Shown here: positions 27,317-40,012 of the stretch, in pieces
Numbering within the stretch: the first letter of the stretch is position 1
Layout: each line of letters starts with the position of its first letter
DNA from: Tenrec ecaudatus
Taxonomy: Eukaryota; Chordata; Mammalia; Afrosoricida; Tenrecidae
Length of the DNA stretch: 64,000 bases
Assembly (NCBI RefSeq): GCF_050624435.1
Contig: NC_134542.1
Coordinates: 7,808,497-7,872,496, forward strand
Direction of reading: 5' to 3'
Position numbers and translations under genes: made by a program
Notes under the pieces: model-generated
The model's input: only the letters and a program-made list of their open reading frames with translations
Told to the model about the DNA's origin: nothing
Database searches by the model: none

Positions 27317-27515
27317 CACTGCCATTGAGTAGGTGCTGACTCACAGTGACCCCACAGGCAGGGAGAAATTGCCCGATTTTCCAAGATTATAATTCTTTAC
27401 AGGAGTAGAAAGCCTTGTCTTTCTTTAGTGGACCAGCTTGTGATTTTGAACTGAAGAGCTTGTATCCACTACAGGACCAACATGTATCCACTACAGGACC
27501 AGGGCTCGTAGGTAA
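27317..27515 (-). mobile_element. AfroSINE inserted in the RTE element, antisense
   Basis: Starting at 'cactgccattgagtaggtgctgactcacagtgacc' and ending at 'accagggctcgtag', it breaks the RTE between the 'agaagacagaatcc' and 'gtaacactatgatcaatgg' blocks. It also contains a short internal duplication ('tatccactacaggacca' twice). Confidence 0.75.
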
Positions 27516-27725
27516 CACTATGATCAATGGAGCAAAGATGGAAGTTGTCAAGAACTTTGTCTTGCTTGCATCCACAATCAATGCTTGTGGAAGCAGCAGT
27601 TAAGAGATCAAATGACCTATTGCATTGGGTAAATCTGCGGCACATGACCTTTTTGGTGTTGAAAAGCAAGGATGTTATTTTGAGGACCAAGGTGTGCCTG
27701 ACCTAAGCCATACTTTCAGTTGCAT

Positions 27726-27749
27726 TATATATATATATATATATATATA
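27726..27749. repeat. (TA)n microsatellite
   Basis: About 12 TA units within the RTE remnant. Confidence 0.9.
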
Positions 27750-28149
27750 ATTCATATAAAATATATGAAATTTGGACTCAGAATAAGGAAGAGCAAAGAA
27801 CTGGTGCATTTGAATTGTGGTGCTGGTGAAGATTATTGGACTGCTAAAAGAACAAACAAATATCTTGGAAGAAATAAAGCCAGAATGTTCCTTAGAGGCA
27901 AGGATGGTGAGACTGTCTCATGTACTTTGGACATGGTATCAGGAGAGATCAGTCCCTGGAGAAACACATCTTGCTTGGTAAAGTCCAGGGGAGGGAAAAG
28001 AGAATGGCCCTAGTAAGACGGACGGACACAGTGACTGGCAACAATTGTGAGGAGGGCACAGGACTGGGCAGTGCACTGCCCTGTTGTTCACTGGGTCACT
28101 CTGAGTTGAAACTTCCTGATGGCTCCTAACAACCCCTGACCTTCATACA

Positions 28150-29040
28150 GGGTGTGAGATAAGCCAGACTCCTAGTTTCCTTGGAGGCGTCTTTAAACTC
28201 TACTAGAGGGTCTGACTTAAGATACTTCCCTTCCTAGGGGGTTTGGTCTGCTAAAAGACAACCACACCTCCCTCAAAGCTATCCATGTCTAAGAGCCATC
28301 GGGGACGCAGAGAGAAACTGCAGGACCACGTGGAAGAGCATGTCAAGATCTCTGTTTGAAGCGGTGGGCTCTGCCAAGACCAGATGCATCAGAGACTGCG
28401 GCATGGAGACTCAGAGGAGCACTCCTAAGAATCTGGGTTCCTTCTGCTCCTCTGGCCTCAGACAGTGAGAAATAGCAAAAGGAGGACTGGCTTCCTGGCC
28501 CAAGGGGGTAAAGGCCAAAGCAGCAACATGGTGGAGGCTGAAGACCAGACAGACTTGGCTTCGGGATGAGGAGAGCTGTTGTTGTGAACCAATGCCTGCA
28601 CCTTTACTGTTTGCTGATCCTGACTTGTGGTAACGCACTAACTTTCCTAGTAAACCCCCTTAATTATGTGTATTTCTGGGAGTTTTGTGTGGCCATTGCA
28701 ACGGATTACCGAGCCCAGCAAAGCATAGAAAGAGAATGCAGTAGAAGGAAAGGTTTGTGTCAGAATAATTAAAGAAGGGTGGCATGTCTGATTCCTGCCT
28801 CTGGGCAATAAGAAAGTCCATCGCATCACCGTTACCCACAGGTGCTGTGGGGGCTTCCACAGTGGCAGGATACCAATGGATGCTGTTAGTCCCCTTCTCA
28901 ATTGTATTAGGATTATTTTGTTTACAGGTTTCCCAGTCCCTCATACTTTTTATTACTAAACCCTACCCTCTCACTGATCTCCAGGGCCCTAAGTTAAAGC
29001 AACAGTACAGTAATAAAGATATAAATGTCTAATGCTGTTT
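28150..29040 (+). other. Unclassified stretch, possibly retrovirus-derived
   Basis: The sequence lacks known SINE or LINE words. At 28,860-29,032 a plus-strand frame contains a hydrophobic stretch followed by a basic, polar end, reminiscent of the membrane anchor of an endogenous retroviral envelope; a poly(A)-like AATAAAG is at 29,013. The evidence is weak and no terminal repeats were found. It could equally be non-coding intron. Confidence 0.2.
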
Positions 29041-30182
29041 AAATTTCCTTATAAGGTCAATTGTTTGTATCAAGGGACATATTTCCTTATAGAAGTCTTA
29101 TTAAGGTTACCATGATGGTTCATAAAAACCTGATCTACCCAAACTATGATTTATTTTAGAAATGCAGAGGCTAATCAAGCTTGGCCAAATATGATCCTCA
29201 TTCAGAAAGGCCAGTGAGTGGCTGGGAAGTTCTTTGTACAAGGCTTTAGGCCAGAGGGTATTAGGCAAGGAGAAATACCAGGTGTGCTCTTACATGTGAT
29301 ATTTCTCTCGTTTTGTATGTGATACATCACGTGCACATGTTCAAATAGTCACTATAGGAGATTTCATTCCTGAGTGCTATAATTTTACCAGGATGAAATC
29401 AGTCCTTCATAAAGAGGAGAGTGAGGGTGTTGAGAGAAAATGGCTCCAAAGACCTGTAAGTACAGTTAACTACAGACAGTTAACTACAAAGCAGAAAAGA
29501 TGTCTCCTATAAAAAAAAGTTGGCTCCTGACACATTTTAAAAACTATTATCCAATTCCAAGCCTGTAGCATTAGTTCAGAAGAGCAGATGGTGAATACAA
29601 TGCACAGAGGTGGTTGCTTACACGGGAACCTCTGGCTCAAAGGCGTCCTAAGGTGGTGTGTGATCATGCAGAGATTTGTGTGTGTCTCTGAGAGACTTCT
29701 GTTTCTAGCAGAAGCAGAGCACGAATGTACTAGTGAGTTAAACTAACCACGAAATGCAGAGCAGACTGCTGAGATAGCATTCTGCAAAGGGATGTGAAAT
29801 ATTGCTATGTAAAACATTCCCTTAAAAGTTTCCATTGTGAATCTCACCAATTATCTGAGAAATGTCTCTTTTGTGTGTCTCTGAGAAGTTATAATTCTTG
29901 ATGAAATTAAAAATTAACATTTGATGTTTGCTCTATTGCATGTACTGGTTTGTAGCCCTGTGACTAGGATCCTGTAACTAACTTAATTCTCTTCAGAGCT
30001 AGCAAGCAGGTTTTTCTTTTCAGCAAAATCTCTACCACTCCAAAAGAATACTCAAATTGCTTTGCTAGGATTAAAAAAGAGATAACATAAAAAGTGATTA
30101 TAACTGTAGTACATAAAACTCTCTATCATTTTTGCTTAGCAACTGGAAACCATAAAATAGTTAAAACATTAAGAGTTCATGA

Positions 30183-31332
30183 ACCGAAGAATTACTGTAA
30201 CCCAAATGAAGACTGAGCATGATGGTGGGACAAGAAGAAAATAAAAGGAAATAGAGGAAAGAGCTAAGAGGCAAAGGGCGTTTATAGAGGTCTAAATAAA
30301 GGCATGTACATATGTAAATATATTTATATATAATAAGGATGGTGAAATAGATTTATGTGCATATATTTATAGGTTTAGTATTACGGTAGCAGATGGACAT
30401 TGGCCTCCACTCAAGTACTCCCTCAATGCAAGAACACTTTGTTCTATTAAACTGGTATTCCATGATGCTCACCTTCCCTACACGATCACTGAAGACAAAG
30501 CGGGTGCATAAGCAAATGTGAAGAAAGCTGATGGTGCCTGGCTATCAAAAGATATAGCGTCTGGGGTCTTAAAGACTTGAAGGCAAACAAGGGGCCATCT
30601 AGCTCAGAAGCAACAAAGCCCACATGGAAGAAGCACACCAGCCTGTGTGATTACCAGGTGTCGAAGGGATAACTATCAGGCATCAAAGAACAAAAAATCA
30701 TATCACTGTGAATGAGTTGGAGTGCGGAATGGGGACCCAAAGCCCATCTGTAGGCAACTGGACATTCCTTTACAGAAGAGTTGTGAAGAGGGGACGAGCC
30801 AGTCAGGGTGCGATGTAGCAACGATGAAACATACAAACATACAAACCTCTAGTTTCTAAATGCTTCCTATCCCCCACTATCATGATCCCAATTCTACCTT
30901 ACAAATCCAGCTAGACCAGAGAATGTACAGTGGTACGGATAGGAACTGGAAACACAGGGAATCCAAGATGGATGATCCCTTCAGGACCATTGCGGAGAGT
31001 GGCGATACCGGGAGGATGGGTTAGAGAGGGGGACCAATTATAAGGATCTACATATAACCTCCCTGGGAGACAGACAACAGAAAAGTGGGTAAAAGGAAAC
31101 GTCAGACATTGTAAGATATGACAAAATTATAATTTATAAATTATCATGGGTTCATGAGGGAAGGGGGAGCGAGGGGGAAAATGAGGAGCTGATGCCAGGG
31201 GCTTATGTGGAGAGCAAATGTTTTGAGAATGATGAGGGTAACGAATGTACAAATGTGCTTTACACAATTGATATATGTATGGATTGTGATAAGAGTTGTA
31301 TGAGTCTCCAATAAAATGATTAAAGAAAAACC
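30183..31332 (+). mobile_element. Full-length ~1.15-kb non-coding polyadenylated retroposon
   Basis: The exact 11-bp repeat AGAGTTCATGA at 30,172-30,182 and 31,333-31,343 brackets 1,150 bases that end in 'gagtctccaataaaatgattaaagaaaaa'. It appears to be the most complete copy in the window; its extra 5' part (30,183-30,460) is absent from the other copies. No open frame exceeds about 65 codons, so the element is non-autonomous and presumably mobilised by L1. Diagnostic words are 'cggtagcagatggacattggcctcc', 'gccatctagctcagaagcaacaaagcccacatgg', 'gtgcgatgtagcaacgatgaaac' and 'tccaagatggatgatcccttcagg'. I suspect an afrotherian family already in repeat libraries (perhaps the one named AFRO_LA), but I cannot confirm the name. 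Confidence 0.8.
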
Positions 31333-31503
31333 AGAGTTCATGAGCTGAGTACAGCTGTCAATCTAAGGGATAGTGTTTCCTCAGAGATGTTCTGGAGTTC
31401 ACACCATCATATATAACTTTATTCTAATAGTCACTGGGACCCACAGTTAGCTACCTAACAGGCAGCTTGTGTCAGAGGCAAAGGTGATCCAGCCTAATTC
31501 TAT

Positions 31504-31990
31504 GTGAGCAGTTTAAACTCACAGCTCAGATTCAGATACTCCCTTCCCGAAGAGGAGCGCATACTCTGTGCATTCACACCAGTGAAGATTTGGTCCAACC
31601 GCATGGCCATTTCTATCCAATGCCCCATCCCAAAGGACTTCGGTGGGGCAGAGCTTATGCCTGTCAAATTCATGAAGCACTACAGCAGAGGATGGGAAGA
31701 TGGTGCAGCATTTGTCTTTCTGACAATTCCAGTAACATGAAAGCAGCGTGTGAGGTCAGAGGGGAACAGTGTCGCTAAAGGGCTGTAAGGAGGTGCGCTC
31801 AGTGGCCTACACGTGCTTCTTCAATGACATTGCTCAGTGGGAGAGCCTCCAGAGCAGATCAAAAGCAGAAATCAAAGATGCAGAAGCTACTCACATTATA
31901 GCTGCTCTTTTTAAAAACAAAAAGGAATGTGGCCTGTGCTTGGAAGATATTTATTCTAGAAGATATAATACATTAAGTAACTTTTTTTAA
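31504..31990 (+). pseudogene. Unidentified protein-like remnant, possible retropseudogene
   Basis: A 78-codon frame (31,504-31,740) and a 73-codon frame (31,769-31,990) follow each other on the same strand. Their composition is protein-like: mixed hydrophobic and charged residues, for example KDFGGAELMPVKFMKHYSRG and later KAEIKDAEATHIIAALF. A stop lies between them and no splice sites bound them. I do not recognise the parent protein. It may be a decayed intronless gene copy or chance. Confidence 0.25.
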
Positions 31991-32338
31991 AAGACAAGAA
32001 GTTTAGTCTGTCTTTGTAATAATTCAGTCTTTGTAAATCCTGAAAATGATTTTTTAAAAGTTGGCCAAATGAAACAAAAATCAGAGTTACTAAATGAATG
32101 AAAAAATTCCCTAACATTAGAATGCGTAATCAATTAGTTCTAGACATTTCTCTCTTCTCCATCCCTACCCTGTCTACTTTGCTGAAACACAAGTTTGCTG
32201 AATCTGCTTAATGAGGGAGAAAACCCAGGGCTCCTTTGATCATCCCGTATGTTCTCATTTTTCAAGTCATACATATATACTTAATTACAGTGATTAATTA
32301 AATATGTAAAAATATAATTAAGGAGGATTACATATTTA

Positions 32339-32599
<261 letters not shown>

Positions 32600-32877
32600 T
32601 TAAAAAACAAAACAAAACAAAAAAACTTTCAGATGACAGAGCTGAATTTCCATGTTACTCATTATATTTTATGTCAAGATATACTGATTTCTTTCATCCA
32701 ACCAAGTAAATATGGCCGAGTAAACTTCACTTATAAATATAACAGTTCATAACTGGATATACATGGTCTAAATATAATGGATGTAGGTGAAATCCTCGGC
32801 TATAGGATTTCACGAGTCCCTCAATCTTGGGCTACAAGAGGTCACTACGAAATGAAGAGAAAATGGGGCCAGACTTT

Positions 32878-33085
32878 GATAAGCACCCATTATTTTCTAG
32901 GCACAGCATTAGGTACTTCATAGAATTTATTTTAAATAATCCAGTCAACAGTCCTAAAAGATAGGCATTAAAATCTCATTTTATAAGTAAAGAAGTTCAG
33001 AGTTAGGTTAAGTAACTTGCCCAAAGTCACACGAAGTAGCAAACTTAGTCACAGATGCCAAAATCTGTACTTTGCTCATTATGTA
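32878..33085 (+). mobile_element. MIR SINE
   Basis: The parts 'tctaggcacagcattaggtacttcatagaatttattttaaataatcc' and 'gttaggttaagtaacttgcccaaagtcacacgaagtagcaaac' match the MIR consensus order well. Confidence 0.8.
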
Positions 33086-34539
33086 GCCAACTTCCTTCAA
33101 ATACTAGGTGAAGTAATACTGTAGATGATATTTGCGGGTAAAAGGCAATTAATATTAAATCAAGGAGGACTAGACTTGATTTCATAGTTAAACTTTTCTA
33201 AAATGTTTACCAATACTGTCCAAAACATCAGCTCTATGAAGGAAGAGCTCTGTGGTTAGGCACGTCGAGGGCCCCTACGCACCACAGAACCTCTCTCTTC
33301 CTGTAGATTCAGGCGTATATGGAGCTTAAAAATAAAACAACTCAAACCTTGTCCACTGTATTTGTCAAGGTTTTTTTGTTGCAGGTAACACTTTGTTAGG
33401 ACATTTGAGAAGGGCCATTGACAATGCCCCTGGTAAGGTACAAATGTGAGAGAGACAGAACAATGGATCACGTGCTGATTAAAGTCATTTCCCAATTCAG
33501 TGTGTCATTTATCAAGCACCCTTAGGAAGAATAAAGTGAGTCCTTTTATGGAAAACTGTTTTCCATGTGGAGTTCTTTTCCTAAAAATCAGAACGAGTGA
33601 GAGATACTCCCCTGGCTCCCAGTTAACAGAGTATCCCCTCTACCCACATGGCACTGCGCAGCGGGGGGTGTTCCAGAGTATGCACCCACCTCCCACACTC
33701 TGTAAGAAAGATACAATCAAGTCTCTCATTTAGAAGTTAAAGGACCTCTGAGGTGATGTATGTGACATAACCCCAAAAACCTGTATCTTAATGTTAAATA
33801 AGTGCTTCAGATTCTTAAGAAACAAAGCAAATCCAAAGACCTGAACTTCAGCCAGCTAGGTACTGATATCTGTATCACACATGATCCAGAAATAAAACAG
33901 ACTTGTTTAGGACATGTAATAACATTTTTTCATTGAATTCACTTCTCAGAGGCTGTGTCTCAAACAGCCTTTGTGCCTAGATAGCGGGTTGAGCTTAGTG
34001 TTATCTGGGATGAAGAGTCTAATTTACATGTAACTTATGAAGGGTGAGATAAATGCCTACTACCGATCTGAGAGAGAACATGTAATAAGACAGCTAACTA
34101 TATTTTTCCTTAGTTTACAGAACAGATGTGACCTGGAGAAACGAGGGAGAAAAATATCCATAAGCTGCATTTCAATGAGTTGAAACAGACTTGGAGGTAA
34201 CAATAGGCCTCTGAAGAAACGGAAGATACACTGTGCATTTCTCTGTGAAACTCACGATGAACGGTTTCCAAATCGTGACCTTGCCTAATCTAGCTTTTTA
34301 TTTTACCTTTTTAATAACTTAAAGACCAGTTTATCTCCTATGAGGAGGCTTTAGAAAGTTTGTGCAAAATGGCATAGAAAGAAATAGAATTTTCCCACAA
34401 ACTTCCTAAGTTCCTCAATTATGTTCCAGAGGGAAACACAGTCATATGGCAATTTAAATGATCCATTTCCAAACAAGAACATCATCAGCTGAGTTGATTT
34501 TGTGGGCCGCAGGTCTTATTTCCATATACTCAAACAAAA

Positions 34540-34741
34540 CTCACTGCCACTTAGTTGATTCCAGATTATAACAAAGCCTAATAGACATGGGGACTGCCCC
34601 TCTCTGTGAGTTTCTGAGACTGTTAACTCTTTACAGGAGTAGAAAGTCTTCCTATTGAGCAGCTGTGACATTGATGACTTCCAACTTCTGACCTTGTGTT
34701 TGGCAGCCTAACGCATAAGCACGATGCCACCAGTGCTCCTC
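34540..34741 (-). mobile_element. AfroSINE, antisense
   Basis: 'aaactcactgccacttagttgattcc' to 'gatgccaccagtgctcctc' covers the whole element in antisense order. Confidence 0.75.
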
Positions 34742-34939
34742 TAACCATACACTAGCTGTGCAGATTGAAGAGCTGAAACTAACCGCTCAGTCAGAGTAGT
34801 TCTTTGAAGGAATATATATATATATATAAATATATATACATTTAAAGTAAGTGGTGCTTACAAAAAGACACTCAATGGCACCATTTCAAGGTACAGCTGT
34901 ACGAGCCCCGGTTTATTCCACAGTGGCTCCTGGCCGTCA

Positions 34940-35233
<294 letters not shown>

Positions 35234-36203
35234 TCAAATCAAGGAGGAAAATCTCATAGAAGTTTTTGTGTTTTTAAAGTTACAGGAAATAAAAGAGGAC
35301 CACAAAAGTTAAAGTATGAAAACGTTCCATAGAATTCTATACTGATAGGGGGGAGAATCAATCTTCAACAATCACAGACTATATGCAAAGACAGAGACAG
35401 ACCTCGGGCGGTGCCTGAGGGGGACGAGGGTGGAGGGAGGCAGCGAGCACATGCTCTGAGTCTGTGACCATGCCCTGGTTACTTTCCATTCTGATTCTGA
35501 ATAAAGTAGTTAATTATAGAACCCTGGGTCTTCTCAAAGATGTGCAAGAGACTCAAAACCCTCAGGACTGCTCTAACAAATAAGTTTTCTAGTAGGAATA
35601 ATTTGGAAGTAATCCTAATGCCAACAATGTGGAAAATCAATAAGGATTGTTTAAAAAAAAAAAAAAAGGGCAATCCCTAGACTGGAAATCCAGGTTCTAG
35701 TCCCATTTATGTGACATTAGACACATCACTTCAGCTTTCTTCCCTGTCAACAGATATAATCTGTCTTGACTGATCCCCCGCCCCCGTATACAAAACAAAT
35801 GAGCAAATAACTGAAAATACAATAATAACCTATGTCCTCATTTACTGCATGCTATGATAATTTTAATAAGTTATATGAGAAGAGGTGCAATCAAAACCCA
35901 TGCTCTAGCTACTGTGTTGTCTCTATTCGGGGGCATTTAGGCCATACCCAGCTAGTCAATCACTTTGGGGCCCTTTGTTCATCTGAAAAATGATGAAATA
36001 GGAGAAAAAGCACAGTAAGATCCATTTTCTGACTTTGTAATCCTCTGGCTTTGGAATATGAACCAAACATCAAGGATTTTAAATCACTGTCTATTGACTG
36101 TTAGAGGCAAAGCTTCATTACTAACACTGCTATGAAATAAAAGTAAATTTTAAGGTGATATTACACCAAAGAGGTTGTTTGAGAGTTAATAAGAAACTTG
36201 TAA

Positions 36204-36438
36204 ACAACAGAAACATGGGTAGAGGGAGAAAGCGAATGGCGTAAGATATGAAAATAATAATTTATAATCTATCAAGGGTTCACAAGGGTGGGAGAGGTAG
36301 GGGAAATAAGAGGAGCTGATACTCAGGGCTCACGTAGAAAGAAAATGTTTTGAAAATGATGATGGCAATATATGTACAAATGTGTTTGATAAAATTGTTT
36401 TAAGAGCTGCAAGAGCCCCCAATAAAATGATTAAAAGC
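36204..36438 (+). mobile_element. 5'-truncated polyadenylated retroposon
   Basis: The 3' 235 bp of the family end in 'gagcccccaataaaatgattaaaag'. An imperfect flanking repeat, AAACTTGTAA (36,194-36,203) and AAGCTTGTAA (36,439-36,448), supports the borders. Confidence 0.75.
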
Positions 36439-37139
36439 AAGCTTGTAACTGGTTTTACTGTCACTCTCACATCTACTATGCTAAGCACATAGCATAATTT
36501 GATAGCCAACCATTTGACAGATGAACATGCTTTGCCACCTGAATTTACTGCAAATATGAAGTCACGCATCCAGACTGCCACAGGCTGGTATGTCTTCTCT
36601 TTTTTTCACCTCCCACACACAAAAAACAAAAAACCAGCACAATGCAAGGTACCAGAGATAACTTCTATTACTTAGGAAAAGCCAACAAAAATTCAGCAAA
36701 ATTCTTATTTAGATTTATTTAACCAAGTATTTTCTACAAGGCTCAAGGAATAATGGGCTAAGTATTGGTGAAGCTACAAAGCTTTGTAGTGTTTTGCATT
36801 CCTCCTTCAAGTGTAGAACTCCACTAGATCATCAGAAACATTGTGGCTGAGATGCTTTGTAAAGGTGCCGAGTCTATTCCTGAAGCTCGGCCTTCGGAGA
36901 ACACTCAGAGGCCTCACAGGTCATGTCTGCACTGTGACTAGAGGATGTGTACAGTCTGGCTGACTTTAGCAGAAAGATGGGTGTGAGGAAAAGTTAGTAG
37001 ATAATACAGTGTTGGTTTTGTGTACAGGGATAATGGGATACAGTATTAGAGCCAAAAACTCAGGAATATTGGGGAAGTAATTACTTAGGAGCATGGCAGG
37101 TATTCAAAGCTTTCTAATGACGGTGTCCGACCTTCCTTG

Positions 37140-37510
37140 TACTGTTCTGCTGGGCGCCACTGAGTACGTTCCAACCCACAGCGACCCTACACACAACAGC
37201 ACAAAACATTGAGTGCGCCCGCACCAGTCTCACAATCGGTCCTGTGCTTGTCCCCACTGGCAGCCACAGTGTCAGTCCATCTCCTTGAGGACCGTCCTCT
37301 TTTTCACTGCCCTTCTACTTTACCAAGCACGATGTCCTTCTCTCGGGATTGTCTAAAGTAAGTCAGACAAAGTCTCTCCCATCCTTGCCCCAAGGAACAC
37401 TGGCTGTACTTCTTCCGAGACAGATCTGTCTTTTCAGCAGTCCAGTATCGTCCCTGTACTTCCTTCAGTTTCGCCGGAGTGCCCCTCACCATTTCCAAGA
37501 TTCATCTAGG
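37140..37510 (-). mobile_element. RTE LINE 3' end, antisense
   Basis: On the minus strand it reads '..gaaggacatcgtgcttggtaaagtagaagg', 'ggtcctcaaggagatggactgacactgtgg' and ends in 'gtagggtcgctgtgggttggaacgtactcagtggcgccc', the RTE tail that AfroSINE shares. Confidence 0.7.
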
Positions 37511-37700
37511 TGGTGGCATATATCAGAACGTCATTTCTCTGCAAATGTGGATATAAATTCTTTGCAAATTCATTCATCTGTGGGGGCACTTAGCCTGTTT
37601 ACACCTTTTGGTTATTGTAGACAGTGCTGCTATCACCACTGGGCACAGTCAGATTTAGAGTGCTTATTACAGGTTTCCGCTGTCTGGAAGTAGTATTCTA
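37511..37700 (-). mobile_element. Ancient L1 fragment, antisense
   Basis: The part 'tgcaaatgtggatataaattctttgcaaattc' and 'ttggttattgtagacagtgctgctatcacc' is the antisense of an old L1 ORF2/3' region. Confidence 0.5.
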
Positions 37701-38209
37701 TGAAACCCTTTAAAAGCAGAAATGGTATAAAATGATGACACAAATAACATTAATTTATATGGGAATTTTTTTGTACTATTCCCAGACTCCAAAAATAAAG
37801 TACCAAATCATACCAAATAAGACCCAAGACCTAACATGACATGAACGCAGAGTCCACACAGTTCAAAGCTCTGGCGGCATGAGGGTAAGATGCTGAGTAC
37901 CGGTCCCCAGGGAAGGAGCTTGGCGATGCCATTCTCATCGCTCCTCTGTTAAGACCTAACTTCCTAAAAAAGCCGAATGCTAGTTTCACTTTAGCCTTTT
38001 TTTTTAGTCAAATAGAAAACCTTCGGATTTCGTTCAGCTAGAGAAAACTATGTCCATGTAGGTCTTTCATCAAAGGGGCTTGGCACACAGCAGCTTTTGC
38101 AAAGTGGAGGACACCTGTATGTACCAGTAACGGGTTTCGACACCACCCAACATTTTGAAACACCGAGTCCTGCTCATACACCGTCAACACTCAGGTATGT
38201 GGCTGTTCC

Positions 38210-38310
38210 ATCTGATTCAGAAACCTGGTGCCATAGGGTTGATTCCAACTCATGGCCATTCCTGGCGTGTCACATTAGAATGGGGCTCCACAGGGTTGCC
38301 AAGGACTAAT
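38210..38310 (-). mobile_element. AfroSINE tail fragment, antisense
   Basis: 'aacctggtgccatagggttgattccaactcatggccattc' with 'ggggctccacagggttgccaagg' is the tail and middle of the element. Confidence 0.6.
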
Positions 38311-38484
38311 TTCCTGCAAGTACATCTTGTCAAACCTTTCTTCAAAGGTACCTCTGGATTGATTTGGCCGTCCTTTCTGAAAGGGCATCAAATATGTTTT
38401 TCCTTTTTAAAAAAAATTCTAAACCAGGATCCTCTTTCTCTTGAAGAGTGAACGGACACTGCTGCCACGGCTGTCCTGGTGCCT

Positions 38485-38642
38485 AGCGGGTGAGTCTGGA
38501 GGACAGAGCACTGCTCCAGCGGAGCCCCGAGACTGGATCTCCTATGGGAACAGAAAGCCCCATCCTCCGGCTCGTCAGTTTGAATGGCTGACCTTTCGGT
38601 TCGCAGCCCAATGTTTAACTCACTGCACCATCATGATTCTTT
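38485..38642 (-). mobile_element. AfroSINE, antisense
   Basis: 'ggaacagaaagccccatcctccggc' to 'ggttcgcagcccaatgtttaactcactgcaccatc' is the antisense middle and tRNA head; the 'gctgacctttcggttcgcagccc' words are close to consensus. Confidence 0.7.
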
Positions 38643-39835
38643 AAGGCACTGAAGGTCTCAGAATAACGTTTCTATTAGGGTCATGTTTGTGGTTCCTCAC
38701 AAGGCACGACATTACTGGTAGCATAAGAACAATACGACTTGAATTACAAGTGTATAATTAGTTTTTAATAATAAATTTTTCTGGTTTAGAAAAATGAAAC
38801 ATATTAAAAGAAATTTACTAAAGAAACATCTCTAGATTTGCTGTTTTCAATAAGTTGTCTTGGCTGGAAGCTCGGGGTCATGTCAGCTACCCTCTGTACA
38901 GACATTCCCCAGGCAGGAAATGTACAAGGGCACACAGGCGAGTGTCGGCCGCCTCACCCAAACTAACCACACTCAACATACTGGCTTTCTACTACAGTGC
39001 CCTTATCGAATATTTGGTGTCACCTCAACACGAAGATGCATAAGAATAAATCAAGATGATCACGTCTTTAAAATAAACTACCTTCACTGGAGAAGGAAAC
39101 ACACAGCCGTGTTACGTAAACAGACAGCAACACTGTTCTAAGCACTGAGGGTCTAAGCACAGGGCAGCCCCCAAGCAGGCCAAGGATCCTGCTTGGCTCC
39201 TTTGTGTTCCTAACAAGACTCCCACCACCAGCACAGCATGCTGGGTTCTAAGTGCCTACTGGATGCCTTAAACCAGACATGAAGGGGCTTCAAAAATGTT
39301 GTGAAGAAACATTACTAAAGGAGATTTTTTTTTTAGTTTCCCTCATACCTTTTTGAGTTTCATGGATACCATAGGAGCTCAAGCTAGAATTATATACAGG
39401 AGAGGACCCATCCCCCAGGCAGGCTATCCCCTGCCAGGCTCATGTCTCTCCCCACTCTGGTCTCTTACCCCCTACGTCCAGTCTGGCACCCAGTTGAGCA
39501 AATTCCTCCAATCTTGTGACTCCCTCCTACCTTTCCCTTTTTCCTTCAGTGTGCTGAATCAGAGAGAACATGAGCTTGGAGTCAGAAGTACATGGATTCC
39601 AATCGAGTGCAGTCATTTATAGCAGAGTGCCTACCACAAACTACTTTCTCCATAAAGCAATGATCTGCCCCACCTTCACCACAGCTGGGAGAGGTGGTAT
39701 CTTGTTGCTGAGTTGACTCCTTGGAATTAGATTGCCAGGACTTTCCTCTGAGGTGCCTCGGGTGGACTTGACCCTCCAGCCTTCAGTCAGCGGTTGGGTA
39801 TAGTTTTTCACCATCCAGAGCAGAATCAAAAGTCC

Positions 39836-40012
39836 AAACCAGTTGCTGTTGAGTCAATCCTAACTCGCAGCAACCTTATAGGACAGAGAAGAATTGCCTT
39901 ACATGGTTTCCAAGGTTGTAAGCTCCTAGGGGCAGACTGCCACATCCTTCTGCCATGGAGTGTTTGGTGGGTTAGCAACCGAGTGCTTAACCACGGAGCT
40001 GTCAGAGCACCT
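39836..40012 (-). mobile_element. AfroSINE, antisense
   Basis: 'aaaccagttgctgttgagtcaatcc' to 'gagtgcttaaccacggagctgtcagagcacctccc' is a complete element in antisense order. Confidence 0.85.

Larger units (their letters stand above)
26930..28140 (+). pseudogene. RTE (BovB-like) LINE, 3' part of the reverse-transcriptase ORF and tail
   Basis: The sequence follows the RTE order: 'cttattaactaacaaccagaaacatgcagataacacaacctgcttgtgcaaagtgagg' (the region around the active-site YADD-like motif), the 'aatgctcaaggaagcagcag'-type block, 'gacaaggatgttattttgaggaccaaggtgtgcctgac', then 'ctttggacatggtatcaggagagatcagtccctgg' and a tail ending in 'tggctcctaacaacccc'. Stops and frameshifts are frequent. An AfroSINE (27,317-27,515) and a (TA)n run (27,726-27,749) interrupt it. 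A parallel copy is at 41,230-41,950. Confidence 0.8.

Noticed and set aside
28566-29032. Endogenous retroviral envelope gene
   Set aside because: Only a hydrophobic segment and a polar tail suggest it; no terminal repeats, primer site or other retroviral genes were seen, so I kept it as an unclassified stretch.
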